In this document: in pieces, positions 8,636 to 16,569 of the stretch
Layout of the letters: each line of letters begins with the position of its first letter
How positions within the stretch are numbered: the first letter of the stretch is position 1
Source: Prevotellamassilia timonensis
GTDB lineage: Bacteria > Bacteroidota > Bacteroidia > Bacteroidales > Bacteroidaceae
Length of the DNA: 64,000 bases
Direction: 5' to 3'
Assembly: GCF_900106785.1 (NCBI RefSeq)
Contig: NZ_LT629844.1
Coordinates: 294,728 to 358,727 of the forward strand
The notes under the pieces: model-generated
Databases searched by the model: none
Seen by the model: only the letters and a program-made list of their open reading frames with translations
Told to the model about the DNA's origin: nothing
Program-made: the position numbers and the translations under genes

Positions 8636-9214
8636 ATGGCAAGAATGATAGACGACAACACCAAGAGACAGCTGAGCAAGAGGATGGATTTCTTCTTGAA
8701 GTATTTTCCTGTGAGGGTTCGCAATGTGGGCGAGGACGCAGTGGCTGCACGCCAACTGATTTGGGCGTTCAAGGATGCAAGGGACAACGCTTTTGAGAAG
8801 GTGGCGCAAATGACCGCAGCACATCTTATCAAAGTTTGTGGTGAGAAGATAAAGGACATCGTGTTTGTATGTGTGCCAGCCAGCACCCAAGCCAAGAACG
8901 AGAGTCGATACATGGCTTTCTGTAATCGTGTGAGCGAGCTTTGCGGCATCATCAACGGCTATTCGCACATATCCGTTTCAGGCGACCGCTTGGCAGTACA
9001 CGAGCACCGCCATGACAAGGAAAAGAGCATCACTAAGACACAAGTGATTGAGTTTGATGAAGCCTACTTCAAAGGCAAGGACATCTATGTTTTTGATGAT
9101 GTGGTAACGACCGGCGCAAGCTATGCCATTTTTGCCAATCAGTTGGAAATGTTTGGCGGAAACGTATTAGGCGGTCTTTTCTTGGGACGCACACACTATA
9201 AATATGCAAAGTGA
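8636..9214 (+). CDS. Phosphoribosyltransferase-domain protein
   Basis: A 192-residue protein with the PRPP-binding signature 'YVFDDVVTTGASY' near residues 149-162, preceded by the 'IVFVCVPAS' strand. This is the type-I PRTase fold used in nucleotide salvage and in ComF-like proteins. Unlike ComF it lacks an N-terminal zinc finger. The N terminus is helical and basic. The SLOG-family gene follows at once, with the intervening start codons overlapping its stop. PRTase plus SLOG suggests modification or sensing of a nucleotide-derived ligand rather than housekeeping salvage. That role is inference; the PRTase fold is clear. Confidence 0.78.
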   Translation: MARMIDDNTKRQLSKRMDFFLKYFPVRVRNVGEDAVAARQLIWAFKDARDNAFEKVAQMTAAHLIKVCGEKIKDIVFVCVPASTQAKNESRYMAFCNRVSELCGIINGYSHISVSGDRLAVHEHRHDKEKSITKTQVIEFDEAYFKGKDIYVFDDVVTTGASYAIFANQLEMFGGNVLGGLFLGRTHYKYAK

Positions 9215-9215
9215 T

Positions 9216-9716
9216 ATGGATAAGACAAAGTACATCAAAGCCAATTCCGTGGCTTTTTCGGGACATCGCACGATAGCGGAAGACCGCAAGGACGAGATAA
9301 GGAAGAAACTGAGGGGCAAGATAAGGCTGCTCTATGCTATGGGCATCACCAATTTCTATTGTGGCATGGCACTCGGTTTCGATATGTTGGCAGCCGAGGA
9401 GGTGATTTCATTGAAAGTGGAACTTCCCAATCTGAAACTTATTGCCGTCATTCCCTATGACGGTCAGAACGAGAGGTGGAGCGCAAGGGAGCAAGACCGC
9501 TATTGGGATATTCTTGACAAAGCGGACGATGCTATCCTTTTGAGTAAGTACTATTTCAATGGATGCTTGCTCAGACGAAATGATTATATGCTTTCTCATT
9601 CGTGCGGACTGATTGCTTTCTTCGACGGCAAGCCCAAGGGTGGCACGTTCTACACTTGCCGAAAAGCCAAGTCGATGGGGATGGACATCATCAATCTGTA
9701 CAAGTCACAAGTATAA
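9216..9716 (+). CDS. SLOG-family (DUF1273/YpsA-like) nucleotide-binding protein
   Basis: A Rossmann-like SLOG protein of about 166 residues. Motifs: 'VAFSGHRT' at the N terminus, 'YCGMALGFDMLAAEEV' (the glycine-rich loop), 'LIAVIPYDGQNERW', and 'GGTFYTCRKAKSMG' near the C terminus, as in YpsA/DprA-related domains that bind nucleotides. I choose ATG 9216, just after the PRTase stop; an upstream in-frame ATG at 9204 would overlap it. Comparative work on the superfamily linked SLOG proteins to nucleotide-activated conflict systems, often beside a membrane effector. Here a 37-residue hydrophobic peptide gene follows. Function here is inferred. Confidence 0.8.
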   Translation: MDKTKYIKANSVAFSGHRTIAEDRKDEIRKKLRGKIRLLYAMGITNFYCGMALGFDMLAAEEVISLKVELPNLKLIAVIPYDGQNERWSAREQDRYWDILDKADDAILLSKYYFNGCLLRRNDYMLSHSCGLIAFFDGKPKGGTFYTCRKAKSMGMDIINLYKSQV

Positions 9717-9735
9717 CAAACGAAAACTATAGCGT

Positions 9736-9849
9736 ATGGACGACATCGTATCTTTGTTCGTGGTGTTCTTCGTGTTCAAGGCTTTAGGCGGAACGCTTAA
9801 AAGCCTTTTTCACGGAGACAAACGGAATGATTTCAGAAGAGACAGATAA
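9736..9849 (+). CDS. 37-residue hydrophobic peptide, possible membrane peptide
   Basis: ATG at 9736, stop TAA at 9847. The sequence begins MDDIVSLFVVFFVFKALGG, a strongly hydrophobic stretch long enough for one membrane span, and ends in a basic tail (DKRNDFRRDR). It starts 20 bases after the SLOG stop. A hairpin covers its stop codon and a second lies just beyond. It may be a small membrane partner of the SLOG protein, but a chance ORF is possible. Confidence 0.4.
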   Translation: MDDIVSLFVVFFVFKALGGTLKSLFHGDKRNDFRRDR

Positions 9850-9913
9850 GGAATTGCCTTATCTGCCAAGTATTATGGGCAAGCCATACTGCAAGCATCA
9901 GTTGCAGTATGGC
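9844..9913. terminator. Two hairpins between convergent genes
   Basis: AGATAAGG / CCTTATCT (9844-9851 with 9857-9864) is a perfect 8-bp stem. GCCATACTGCAA / TTGCAGTATGGC (9883-9894 with 9902-9913) is a perfect 12-bp stem with a 7-base loop. They lie between the plus-strand PRTase-SLOG genes and the minus-strand caspase-like gene and likely act as a bidirectional terminator, although long T tracts are lacking. Confidence 0.6.
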
Positions 9914-9924
9914 TCATCATTTAT

Positions 9925-10503
9925 CTATATTGCACAAAAATCTAATTCGTTCAATAAGGTTTTGTATGTTTTGCGGAACTTACTAATGGTAATATTTTTG
10001 ATATTGCCTGGCTTGTTGCTTGTTATCAATTCATTCAGTAAAGCCGTGTCAGCTATGGCTGATTTCATTGCATCTATGCTCTTCTTATATCCGCATACCA
10101 ATTTTGCGCCTGTAATAGACTTGAAGTGCTCAACTTCAGAGGTGTTAGCGAGTGTTTTACAGCAACTAAAGTGAACTATTTTATCACGGAAGAAATCCCC
10201 GGCTATATCTGCCAATTCTTGTAAATCAACATTTCCATTCTCTCCCTCTAAACTTATAGAATGAAACCAACCATGACAAGCTATATAAACAATGTCTATT
10301 TTATTCCATTCACGTTTGTTCCTGTTGAAATACTCTATGTAGAGTTTCAAATCCTCTTTTGTCAAAATGTGCCTATAAATAGCATCGCATTTATGATATT
10401 CTTTCAACATTCTAAGAATAGGCTCGCTATTCAAATCAAAGCGTTCAGGCTTTTTGTGGGTATTGAATTTCCATTCTCCCTCAAAACAAAGTATATTCTT
10501 CAT
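9925..10503 (-). CDS. Caspase/CHAT-like protease (DUF6642-like)
   Basis: A 192-residue protein with a caspase-clan layout: strand 'IDIVYIACHGW' carrying a His (residue 77), then 'KIVHFSCCKTLAN' carrying the candidate nucleophile Cys (114 or 115). The start 'MKNILCFEGEW' resembles DUF6642-type proteins of Bacteroidetes. CHAT/caspase-like proteases in bacteria are often effectors of defence or cell-suicide systems. It has no signal peptide. The upstream serine-recombinase-like gene on the same strand ends 12 bases before it, so the two are likely co-transcribed. The His-Cys dyad is visible; protease activity and any role in defence are inference. Confidence 0.65.
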   Translation of the reverse strand: MKNILCFEGEWKFNTHKKPERFDLNSEPILRMLKEYHKCDAIYRHILTKEDLKLYIEYFNRNKREWNKIDIVYIACHGWFHSISLEGENGNVDLQELADIAGDFFRDKIVHFSCCKTLANTSEVEHFKSITGAKLVCGYKKSIDAMKSAIADTALLNELITSNKPGNIKNITISKFRKTYKTLLNELDFCAI

Positions 10504-10514
10504 AAAATCACCTT

Positions 10515-11150
10515 TTATATTTCACTTTCATTCTTTGGCTTCCTCTTGCCGAGCGGTCCGCTGAATTTTCCACGGTTCAGCTTCACCCCATACTTGTTGA
10601 GTATGCGGAACACCGAGCTGCGGCTCCTGAAGCCGCTGACCTTCCAGATGTCATCGATAGTGTAGTTGTTGTTATACATATTGACGATATTCCTCTCACG
10701 GTCAATGCCTTTCTTTGGAGTTGAACTCTTGGCAGGTTTGATACCCGACTTTATATATTCCACATGGGTAGCAGCCTTGCGCAAGGCAACTATCTCTTCG
10801 GACAACGAACCGAACATGAAAAGCACATCGGCGATTGATGTACTTGGAAACAACTCCCCCTTTGAGTCAATCTTATCCTGAATGGATATTATCCTTATCA
10901 CCTTCACCCTGCAAAACTCCAGGAACATCGCTAATTCCCGAACACCACGCAGCGCATTACTGAACTTCGAGATGACCAGTTCGTCACCTCGTTCCAGACA
11001 ATCCATGAGCTGCTTCCATTCCGGGCGTGTCTTCTCTTGGCTTGCACTATCTTCTATGATACGGCAGCAGCCATACTTCTCCATCCAAGCCCGGTCAAAG
11101 GTGAATGTGTCATACTGCTCCGAGTTAAATATGTAACCTACTTTTGCCAT
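10515..11150 (-). CDS. Degenerate serine-recombinase-like DNA-binding protein
   Basis: A 211-residue protein with a resolvase N-terminal fold followed by a helix-turn-helix ('YTIDDIWKVSGFRSRSSVFRILNKYGV'). I use the ATG at 11150 ('MAKVGYIFNS') rather than 11204. By eye-alignment to gamma-delta resolvase the nucleophile Ser10, Arg42 (R45 equivalent) and Arg68 (R71 equivalent) are kept. The R8 equivalent is Phe, and the D67/R68 pair is Ser-Asn ('SKFSNALRG'). Loss of these catalytic residues suggests a DNA-binding regulator rather than an active recombinase. It sits at the centre of a divergent promoter region. Confidence 0.75.
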   Translation of the reverse strand: MAKVGYIFNSEQYDTFTFDRAWMEKYGCCRIIEDSASQEKTRPEWKQLMDCLERGDELVISKFSNALRGVRELAMFLEFCRVKVIRIISIQDKIDSKGELFPSTSIADVLFMFGSLSEEIVALRKAATHVEYIKSGIKPAKSSTPKKGIDRERNIVNMYNNNYTIDDIWKVSGFRSRSSVFRILNKYGVKLNRGKFSGPLGKRKPKNESEI

Positions 11151-11181
11151 AGCTATTATACACTGATTTGTAATTTGCCGA

Positions 11182-11318
11182 CAAAGATACTTATATTCCA
11201 TCAAAGTATAATCATACTCTGATAATTATTATAGTTAATTAAAGATTGATGTACTGCACTTTCTTGGATATATTATCATTTCATATCATGCTATAAAGTA
11301 TGAATGAAAATAAAACAT
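11182..11318. promoter_or_regulatory. Divergent promoter region with ATACT operators
   Basis: CAAAGATA at 11182-11189 is a minus-strand TATCTTTG -7 box for the recombinase-like gene, which starts 32 bases further on. Just upstream, AGTAT-AATC-ATACT (11205-11218) is an inverted repeat. An AAAGTATGA copy lies at 11295-11303 in a block AAAATAAAACATAAAGTTTGATT (11308-11330) that resembles, on the opposite strand, the 38.51-38.55 kb promoter region. Another TCATACTTT is at 11482-11490. A shared regulator is likely; the recombinase-like protein is a candidate. Confidence 0.55.
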
Positions 11319-11505
11319 AAAGTTTGATTTAGTTTGAATGAATACCCGATAAATAGTCGTAAATTCGCACTGCAAATTTCAAACAAAGTCCGAAATGGAA
11401 AGTATAAATATTATCATATCTGCGGCAAAAAGCCGATTGAGGGTGAAGTGCAAACAATCTTGCACTTCAAGTTTTCGCATATCATACTTTGAAGGTAGAA
11501 AGCAT

Positions 11506-12519
11506 ATGTCCATGTTGTCTGCCATCATACTTGCCATTCTTTTGCTGGCATCCTGTTCAAAAAATGCCAGTGAATCATCTTTCCATGATGCAAGGGAGGC
11601 ATTGGATGCGCAAAAGGAGTTCCTTTCAAGGATGAAATCAGACAAGGATTTGTCTATGGAACACCTTGCCGACAAAATATCCAAATGGCGTACTTTAGAA
11701 GACTCGGTTTCTGTTTGTCTGATGCGAGACACCATCAAAAAGGCACATTCGTTTCCGATGGAAGAATTTTCCAATGTCCATGACTCCATCCGTGACGAGT
11801 TTATGCGCATAGCTACCGCCAAGCGAAGGACATTTAAGGATGTGCTCCTGTTGAAGATGAACGCCTCCCCTTATAAAAGTAAGAAGGAAACGGACAGCCT
11901 TTCCTTGGTGGCTTCAAAGTTTTTTGAGAGTATGGACACCATACCATTATATAATAAAGGTGACAAGACAAGGATCTTGACCACCTATCATTTCTTCTTG
12001 GAGAAGGTGAAGAAGGAAGGCATTGCCAACCAATCACAGTTCCTCGCCTTTCTGAAAACGGAGGATAGGCTGTTCAGGACATTTCTATCTCATCTATACG
12101 AGATGAGCGACGTGTCGGTTTCGCATATAACAAGTGGAACAGAAGATGTGTGCAAGATGATTGCTCAATCTTCAAGGAAAGGAAACTTACCGGCAAGGGA
12201 TGCCGTGGCATATATGGCGGTTCGTACCAATCGAAGAATCATCGCCAATGCGCAGACTTGCGTTGCTGATATTAAGAGTGGAAAGGTTACTTCCGCTGAA
12301 CAACGGACTGCCTATTTTTGGATGATACTGCAACCATTCCTGTCCATTGATGACTTCGGAATGGCGATGCTTTCAGAGAATCAGCGAAAGGATTTGGTGC
12401 AACTGTCAATAGATGCCTTAGGCACAATCGCCTGTCTTAGCCGTTCCTTGCAGATGGACAAGAATATGACAGACGGGTTACCAGATATGTTCATCAAGCT
12501 ATACATTTCTTCATTATAA
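11506..12519 (+). CDS. Predicted lipoprotein of mobile element, function unknown
   Basis: The frame is open from 11395, but a lipoprotein signal begins at the ATG at 11506 ('MSMLSAIILAILLLASCSKN'), so I start there. The lipobox is LASC with the Cys about residue 15. The mature part (about 320 residues) is helical and charged with no known domain. It heads a plus-strand block of four unknown genes followed by the mobilization genes, so it is probably a cell-envelope component linked to transfer. The upstream extension to 11395 contains the operator-like TCATACTTT and is likely leader sequence. Confidence 0.7.
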   Translation: MSMLSAIILAILLLASCSKNASESSFHDAREALDAQKEFLSRMKSDKDLSMEHLADKISKWRTLEDSVSVCLMRDTIKKAHSFPMEEFSNVHDSIRDEFMRIATAKRRTFKDVLLLKMNASPYKSKKETDSLSLVASKFFESMDTIPLYNKGDKTRILTTYHFFLEKVKKEGIANQSQFLAFLKTEDRLFRTFLSHLYEMSDVSVSHITSGTEDVCKMIAQSSRKGNLPARDAVAYMAVRTNRRIIANAQTCVADIKSGKVTSAEQRTAYFWMILQPFLSIDDFGMAMLSENQRKDLVQLSIDALGTIACLSRSLQMDKNMTDGLPDMFIKLYISSL

Positions 12520-12530
12520 ACACAATAGTT

Positions 12531-12977
12531 ATGCTGCATAAATTTCTCAACGACTTCCTGGCACTTGCACCATTGCAGTTGCCAGAGCTTATCAACCAGG
12601 AGCGCATGGAACAGCCAGTCTATGAAGACGGCTATGTCCTGCTTGACTTCAAATTGGAAAAGCCTTGTCCTCTCGAAGAGGTGATGAACCTGTTCGAAGA
12701 CCAGATGGAACTGGTCATCCTTTACCACAAGGTGACTTCCATACATACAGAGTTCGGACAGTTCTGCTGTGCCTTCTCCAACCCTAATTTCGGGCGGATG
12801 TACAAGATGAATGCCAGTACGGATGCCAATGGAAATGTCCACTCCGTCATGGTGACAATCTATGAGTCCTTGGAGTTCATGTACGGTGACTTGTGCCACG
12901 AAATGGAACTGCAAGCGAGGACAGGCTTCTTCAAGTACAAGCGTGACAAGGCGGACATGCTGATGTGTTTCATGTGA
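12531..12977 (+). CDS. Hypothetical cytoplasmic protein
   Basis: A 148-residue protein starting 11 bases after the lipoprotein stop. No signal peptide, membrane segment or known motif is visible. Notable are 'LPELINQERMEQPVYEDGYVLLDFKLEKPCPLEE' and a Met/Glu-rich C terminus. Codon pattern and spacing support a real gene in the same transcript as its neighbours (gap of 15 bases to the next start). Unrecognised family. Confidence 0.6.
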   Translation: MLHKFLNDFLALAPLQLPELINQERMEQPVYEDGYVLLDFKLEKPCPLEEVMNLFEDQMELVILYHKVTSIHTEFGQFCCAFSNPNFGRMYKMNASTDANGNVHSVMVTIYESLEFMYGDLCHEMELQARTGFFKYKRDKADMLMCFM

Positions 12978-12992
12978 CATTACGTTCCATTT

Positions 12993-13352
12993 ATGAGCGA
13001 CATGCAGCTTCAGAACATCGTGGACATCATCCACAAATGCCACACATGGATAGACGTTGGCAGTTCGTTCCATTGGAAAGACACCGCAGTTTCACGGCAT
13101 GGCATGGTGCTGACCGTCTGCTGTCGGTGTATTACCCTTCGGGCCTGTCATTCCAACAATGATTATGTCCGTGGGCAAGAGTGGCATATTCCCCTGCTTG
13201 ACATTGACCGAAGTGCCAAGATTCTTATGAGAAAGGATGCTGGTTTCAAGAAACGCCTTGCTTCAAATGCTTTGACAATGGCGGATGTCGAGCGACTTTT
13301 CATGGAAGTCACCTATGGAATTATTGAGTTGGAGCTATTCGAAGGTTATTGA
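12993..13352 (+). CDS. Hypothetical protein
   Basis: A 119-residue protein, ATG at 12993, with four Cys/His-rich spots ('IIHKCHTWI', 'VCCRCITLRACHSNNDY') that could bind a metal, though no standard finger spacing is seen. The C terminus is acidic ('YGIIELELFEGY'). It lies 15 bases after the previous gene and 24 before the next, in the same direction. Unrecognised. Confidence 0.55.
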   Translation: MSDMQLQNIVDIIHKCHTWIDVGSSFHWKDTAVSRHGMVLTVCCRCITLRACHSNNDYVRGQEWHIPLLDIDRSAKILMRKDAGFKKRLASNALTMADVERLFMEVTYGIIELELFEGY

Positions 13353-13376
13353 CCGTTTTACATTACAATTTGATCT

Positions 13377-13871
13377 ATGATATTCAAGATTATCTTTCTT
13401 TTCTTCCCTATGTTTCTTCTCTTGGCATCAACGATGTGCTACAGGAAGAACAATCGGATGATGCAGGGATTTTATCTCCGCATGGTGTTTTCGCATAATT
13501 TTCGAAAACTGTACACATTGCTGTTGCTGATGGCAATATTGATGTTCAGTTTCGTGGCATATCAAGTACAGCCCAACGAGATTGGTGCTCATGTAACGGC
13601 ACTGTTGGCATTGTTGCTGTTCAAGTTCTCTTATGCAGACAATCTGCTGCATAGGTTGCATGACAACAGAAAATCACGTGCCATCGCTTTTACAGCCTCA
13701 TTGGTGTTCATGTTCACTCCCCATTTGTACACATTGGGGGTGATGGTAGGCTTGCTCTTGGTGGCATCCATCTACTATCCGTCCTCAAAGGTCATCTTCA
13801 AGGCACAGTGTCCTGACAGTGGCAGACACTTGGCGCAATGTCATGAGGACATCGTAAACTTCTACTTTTAG
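13377..13871 (+). CDS. Multi-pass membrane protein, unknown
   Basis: A 164-residue protein with about four hydrophobic segments: 'IFKIIFLFFPMFLLLAS' at the N terminus, one near residues 38-58, one near 65-80 and one near 95-125. It then has a short polar C-terminal tail ending in 'CHEDIVNFYF'. It closes the run of four unknown genes starting at 11506. Given an envelope lipoprotein and a membrane protein in the same transcript, this may be a small envelope complex, but no known family is recognised. Confidence 0.6.
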   Translation: MIFKIIFLFFPMFLLLASTMCYRKNNRMMQGFYLRMVFSHNFRKLYTLLLLMAILMFSFVAYQVQPNEIGAHVTALLALLLFKFSYADNLLHRLHDNRKSRAIAFTASLVFMFTPHLYTLGVMVGLLLVASIYYPSSKVIFKAQCPDSGRHLAQCHEDIVNFYF

Positions 13872-13967
13872 TCCATTCTTGGAAAATGCCACTTGGTACT
13901 GGCACATTCTACAACACTCAGTCTAAAATGAGAATCATTATTTCACAATATCAACAAGACATTTTCA

Positions 13968-14828
13968 ATGAAACATATACCAAAGGAAAATATAAAGGTA
14001 AGTCTCTCTGTCGGCTTCCTGGCATCTCTCCAGGACCGACATAACGAGCGGTATTCCAAACACGAAGCGTTCTGCTATCTGCTGGACAAGGCTTGTGAGC
14101 ACTACATGCCGAAAGCCGTAAGCAAGGAAGTGGCAGACGAATTGAAAGATTTTCAGTTTATCACAACCAAAACTCAACTTGCGGAGGACTGGCATTGGCA
14201 TCGTGCCACCGTGCGTCAGTTCCTCGAAAAATTAACGGAACATGGGCTGATACACTGCAAGGAGTTTGAAACGAAATACACCATCATCACGATGATTGGC
14301 ATGAAGGACGGTAACGTTCCAACAATGCGAAATAACATATTGGAACCAATCATCCGTTTCACAATGGACAGTTGGTTCAATGGCACTTCCACCACAGAAG
14401 AGACAGCCGTTGTATGTAGGCAGATTATAAAGGGTGCGGTAGCATTATCGCAAGAAAACAACTCTGCTTCTACATCATCTGACAACCAACTTTCATCTGA
14501 TGATATTGCCACTTGTATGATTGGCAGACTCGTGGATAGCATCTCACTCATAGGTGAGAAAGAACGCAGCAAACACCAGTTGTGTAAAGCAATCTTTAAC
14601 TTCTTTGCTCATGTCCTCAATCGAGACTGGCTCCAGTTGTTCCTTCTGATAAAGGAACTGCCCGACATCGCCAGTCATGGAAAGGCTGCTTCCGTCAAAT
14701 TGAACACAGCTGAAGACATGAGCCTTTTCCAATCCCTGTGTTCCGCTTATAAGGTTTGCTGTCCTACCTCAACAGTTGAGACAGCTGCTAAGCCAGTTGT
14801 AACCGCCAAGGCGGACAACCATAAGTAG
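13968..14828 (+). CDS. Winged-helix protein upstream of the relaxase
   Basis: A 286-residue protein whose residues 15-100 look like a DNA-binding winged helix ('FQFITTKTQLAEDWHWHRATVRQFLEKLTEHGLIHCK' is a helix-turn-helix with wing). The rest is helical with a low-complexity Ser/Thr linker. It lies directly upstream of the oriT candidate and MobV relaxase on the same strand, the usual place of an accessory mobilization or replication-control protein. Likely a relaxosome helper or regulator of mob expression; that role is inferred from context. Confidence 0.65.
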   Translation: MKHIPKENIKVSLSVGFLASLQDRHNERYSKHEAFCYLLDKACEHYMPKAVSKEVADELKDFQFITTKTQLAEDWHWHRATVRQFLEKLTEHGLIHCKEFETKYTIITMIGMKDGNVPTMRNNILEPIIRFTMDSWFNGTSTTEETAVVCRQIIKGAVALSQENNSASTSSDNQLSSDDIATCMIGRLVDSISLIGEKERSKHQLCKAIFNFFAHVLNRDWLQLFLLIKELPDIASHGKAASVKLNTAEDMSLFQSLCSAYKVCCPTSTVETAAKPVVTAKADNHK

Positions 14829-14869
14829 AGTTCATTCTGTTCCATTATAGCTGCCTTACGGACATTCTC

Positions 14870-15060
14870 CTTTTAAGACCTCACGGTTCGGTACTGGCAT
14901 ATCGCACTCATCGTGGCTTGCCTTTTTTAGCGCATCGGGCTTGCCCGCTGTTCACGAATTTAGGGAGTGTGGTAACTCATTACCCCTACGACCTAAAAGT
15001 CTTCGGGAGAGTGTCCGCCAAGGCAGCAAGCTGGGACACTGTTTTTACTGACACATATAA
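14870..15060 (+). other. oriT: Candidate origin of transfer (oriT)
   Basis: The 246-bp gap before the relaxase contains AGTGTG-GTAA (14966-14975), close to the MobV nick sequence TAGTGTG/TTA of pMV158-type plasmids. This predicts a nick between 14971 and 14972. Flanking arms TAGGG (14961-14965) and CCCTA (14984-14988) form a hairpin around it. A second inverted repeat GTGTCC / GGACAC lies at 15011-15016 and 15034-15039. Position just upstream of a MobV relaxase is the expected one for this family. The ORF frame through this region is only an in-frame extension of the relaxase. Confidence 0.65.
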
Positions 15061-15073
15061 GCATATCAGAGAT

Positions 15074-16540
15074 ATGGAAAGAATAGCAAAGCAGGTTTTG
15101 AACGTCAGGGGACGTAAGGGATGCGCCGCCGCTCTCAGCCGCGAATATCAGCGCAACTGGAGCGACCGGGCTTGGCAGGTAGCTATTGCCAAAGGTAACT
15201 ATGACCTCGGCAGACAGCATCTGAACTTTCAGATTTCCAAGGGAGGCAAGATAGCACCTATCGACAAGAGCAAGTCCATCCCACAGATGATGGCTGAGAA
15301 CTTGGCTGTTCGTGGCATCAAGGACAAAAATGAGGGATTGGCTGAGCCACGTTTCAGAACGGTGGCGGACTTCATCTTCAGCGGTTCACAATGGAAGATG
15401 CGTGAGCTTGCCTTCGGTGACCAAGAGGTAGTCTTCAAGCCCGGCGACAACAAGGAGAATTATGCCGTCAAGCGTATGCCTGAGATTGAGCAATGGGCGA
15501 CGGACATTTATAATTTTGTCGCAGGAAAGTATGGTGAGGAGAATATCGTTGCCTTCTATGTACACTTGGACGAGACTTCACCACACATCCATTGCGTTCT
15601 TCTGCCAATCAAGGACGGCAAGTTTGCCTTCAAAGAAATCTTCGCAGGTGCCAACAATCGGGAATATAGTCAACGTACATCGAAACTTCATGACGAGTTG
15701 GCGATGGTAAATGAGCCTTGGGGACTGGTGCGTGGAACGAGCCAAACGGAGACTCGGCAACGACACAGACCTACGGAGGAATACCGCAAGCACCTGTCCG
15801 AGGAATGTTCTTCAAAGGAAGAGGAACTGGACAACCTTAGCAAGGCTGTAAGTGATCTTCGGGTGGAAATAGCACTGGCAGAACGTCGTGTGAAAGGTCT
15901 CTCTTCCATGGTGGAACATCTGGAAGAAGAGAAACATCAGAAGATGTTGGAGATTGACAAGTTGAAGATGCAGATTGCCAACAAGGAAGGAGATAGTTCC
16001 ATCTTGTCGCAGAAGTTGGAAAAATTACAAAATGAGTTGGCTTCCGTTGATGAGAAACTGGCAGACAAGAAAGACAAGCTCGCTGTAGCTGACCGGCAGT
16101 TGGATGAGTTGAACAAAGACATGGAGTTTGTCAAGGAGAGGACAGAGACGCTTCGACGGGATGCCATGCAGTTCTCTCGTGAAGCTCAGACTGGTGCTGG
16201 TACACTTATCAAGACAGCTATGTTGGAAAGCATGGTCACTGACTACCGTTCCAAGATGGCATCGTTGCCACCTGAAACCAAAGTCGCATTTGACGGCTCG
16301 CCATTGGAAACCATAGCCGAGCACACTGCCGAAGTTCTGCATTGTGCCACATTGTTGTATCTTGGCTACATCGACCAAGCCACGACATTCGCCGAAGGGC
16401 AAGGTGGCGGAGGCGGTGGCAGCAATGACATGAAATGGGGGCGCAACGATGACGAGGATGACAGGCGTTGGGCGCACCGTTGCCTTGCGATGGCAAACAG
16501 GATGATGCGACCGAAAGGCAGCAAGAGTAGAAAGCGTTAA
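15074..16540 (+). CDS. MobV (Pre/Mob) family relaxase
   Basis: Nicks oriT and pilots the strand during conjugative mobilization. The MobV signature H-x-D-E-x-x-P-H-x-H is present as 'HLDETSPHIH' beginning at residue 164. An N-terminal 'RQHLNFQI' segment lies near residue 50. After about residue 250 the protein is a long coiled coil (heptad-like Glu/Lys/Leu through residue 400), then a Gly-rich loop ('GGGGGGS') and basic tail. The start is ATG 15074; the open frame to 14918 covers the oriT candidate. The protein of 488 residues is in the family range. Family call is firm. Confidence 0.92.
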   Translation: MERIAKQVLNVRGRKGCAAALSREYQRNWSDRAWQVAIAKGNYDLGRQHLNFQISKGGKIAPIDKSKSIPQMMAENLAVRGIKDKNEGLAEPRFRTVADFIFSGSQWKMRELAFGDQEVVFKPGDNKENYAVKRMPEIEQWATDIYNFVAGKYGEENIVAFYVHLDETSPHIHCVLLPIKDGKFAFKEIFAGANNREYSQRTSKLHDELAMVNEPWGLVRGTSQTETRQRHRPTEEYRKHLSEECSSKEEELDNLSKAVSDLRVEIALAERRVKGLSSMVEHLEEEKHQKMLEIDKLKMQIANKEGDSSILSQKLEKLQNELASVDEKLADKKDKLAVADRQLDELNKDMEFVKERTETLRRDAMQFSREAQTGAGTLIKTAMLESMVTDYRSKMASLPPETKVAFDGSPLETIAEHTAEVLHCATLLYLGYIDQATTFAEGQGGGGGGSNDMKWGRNDDEDDRRWAHRCLAMANRMMRPKGSKSRKR

Positions 16541-16569
16541 TAGAAAGAATAATCGACAAATTGAAATTT

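Noticed and set aside
14918..15073. 52-residue N-terminal extension of the relaxase
   Set aside because: It covers the oriT candidate; the codons have no relaxase similarity, and ATG 15074 gives a normal start.
16561..16569. TTG start of the OmpA-like protein
   Set aside because: The ATG at 16570 begins a canonical signal peptide.
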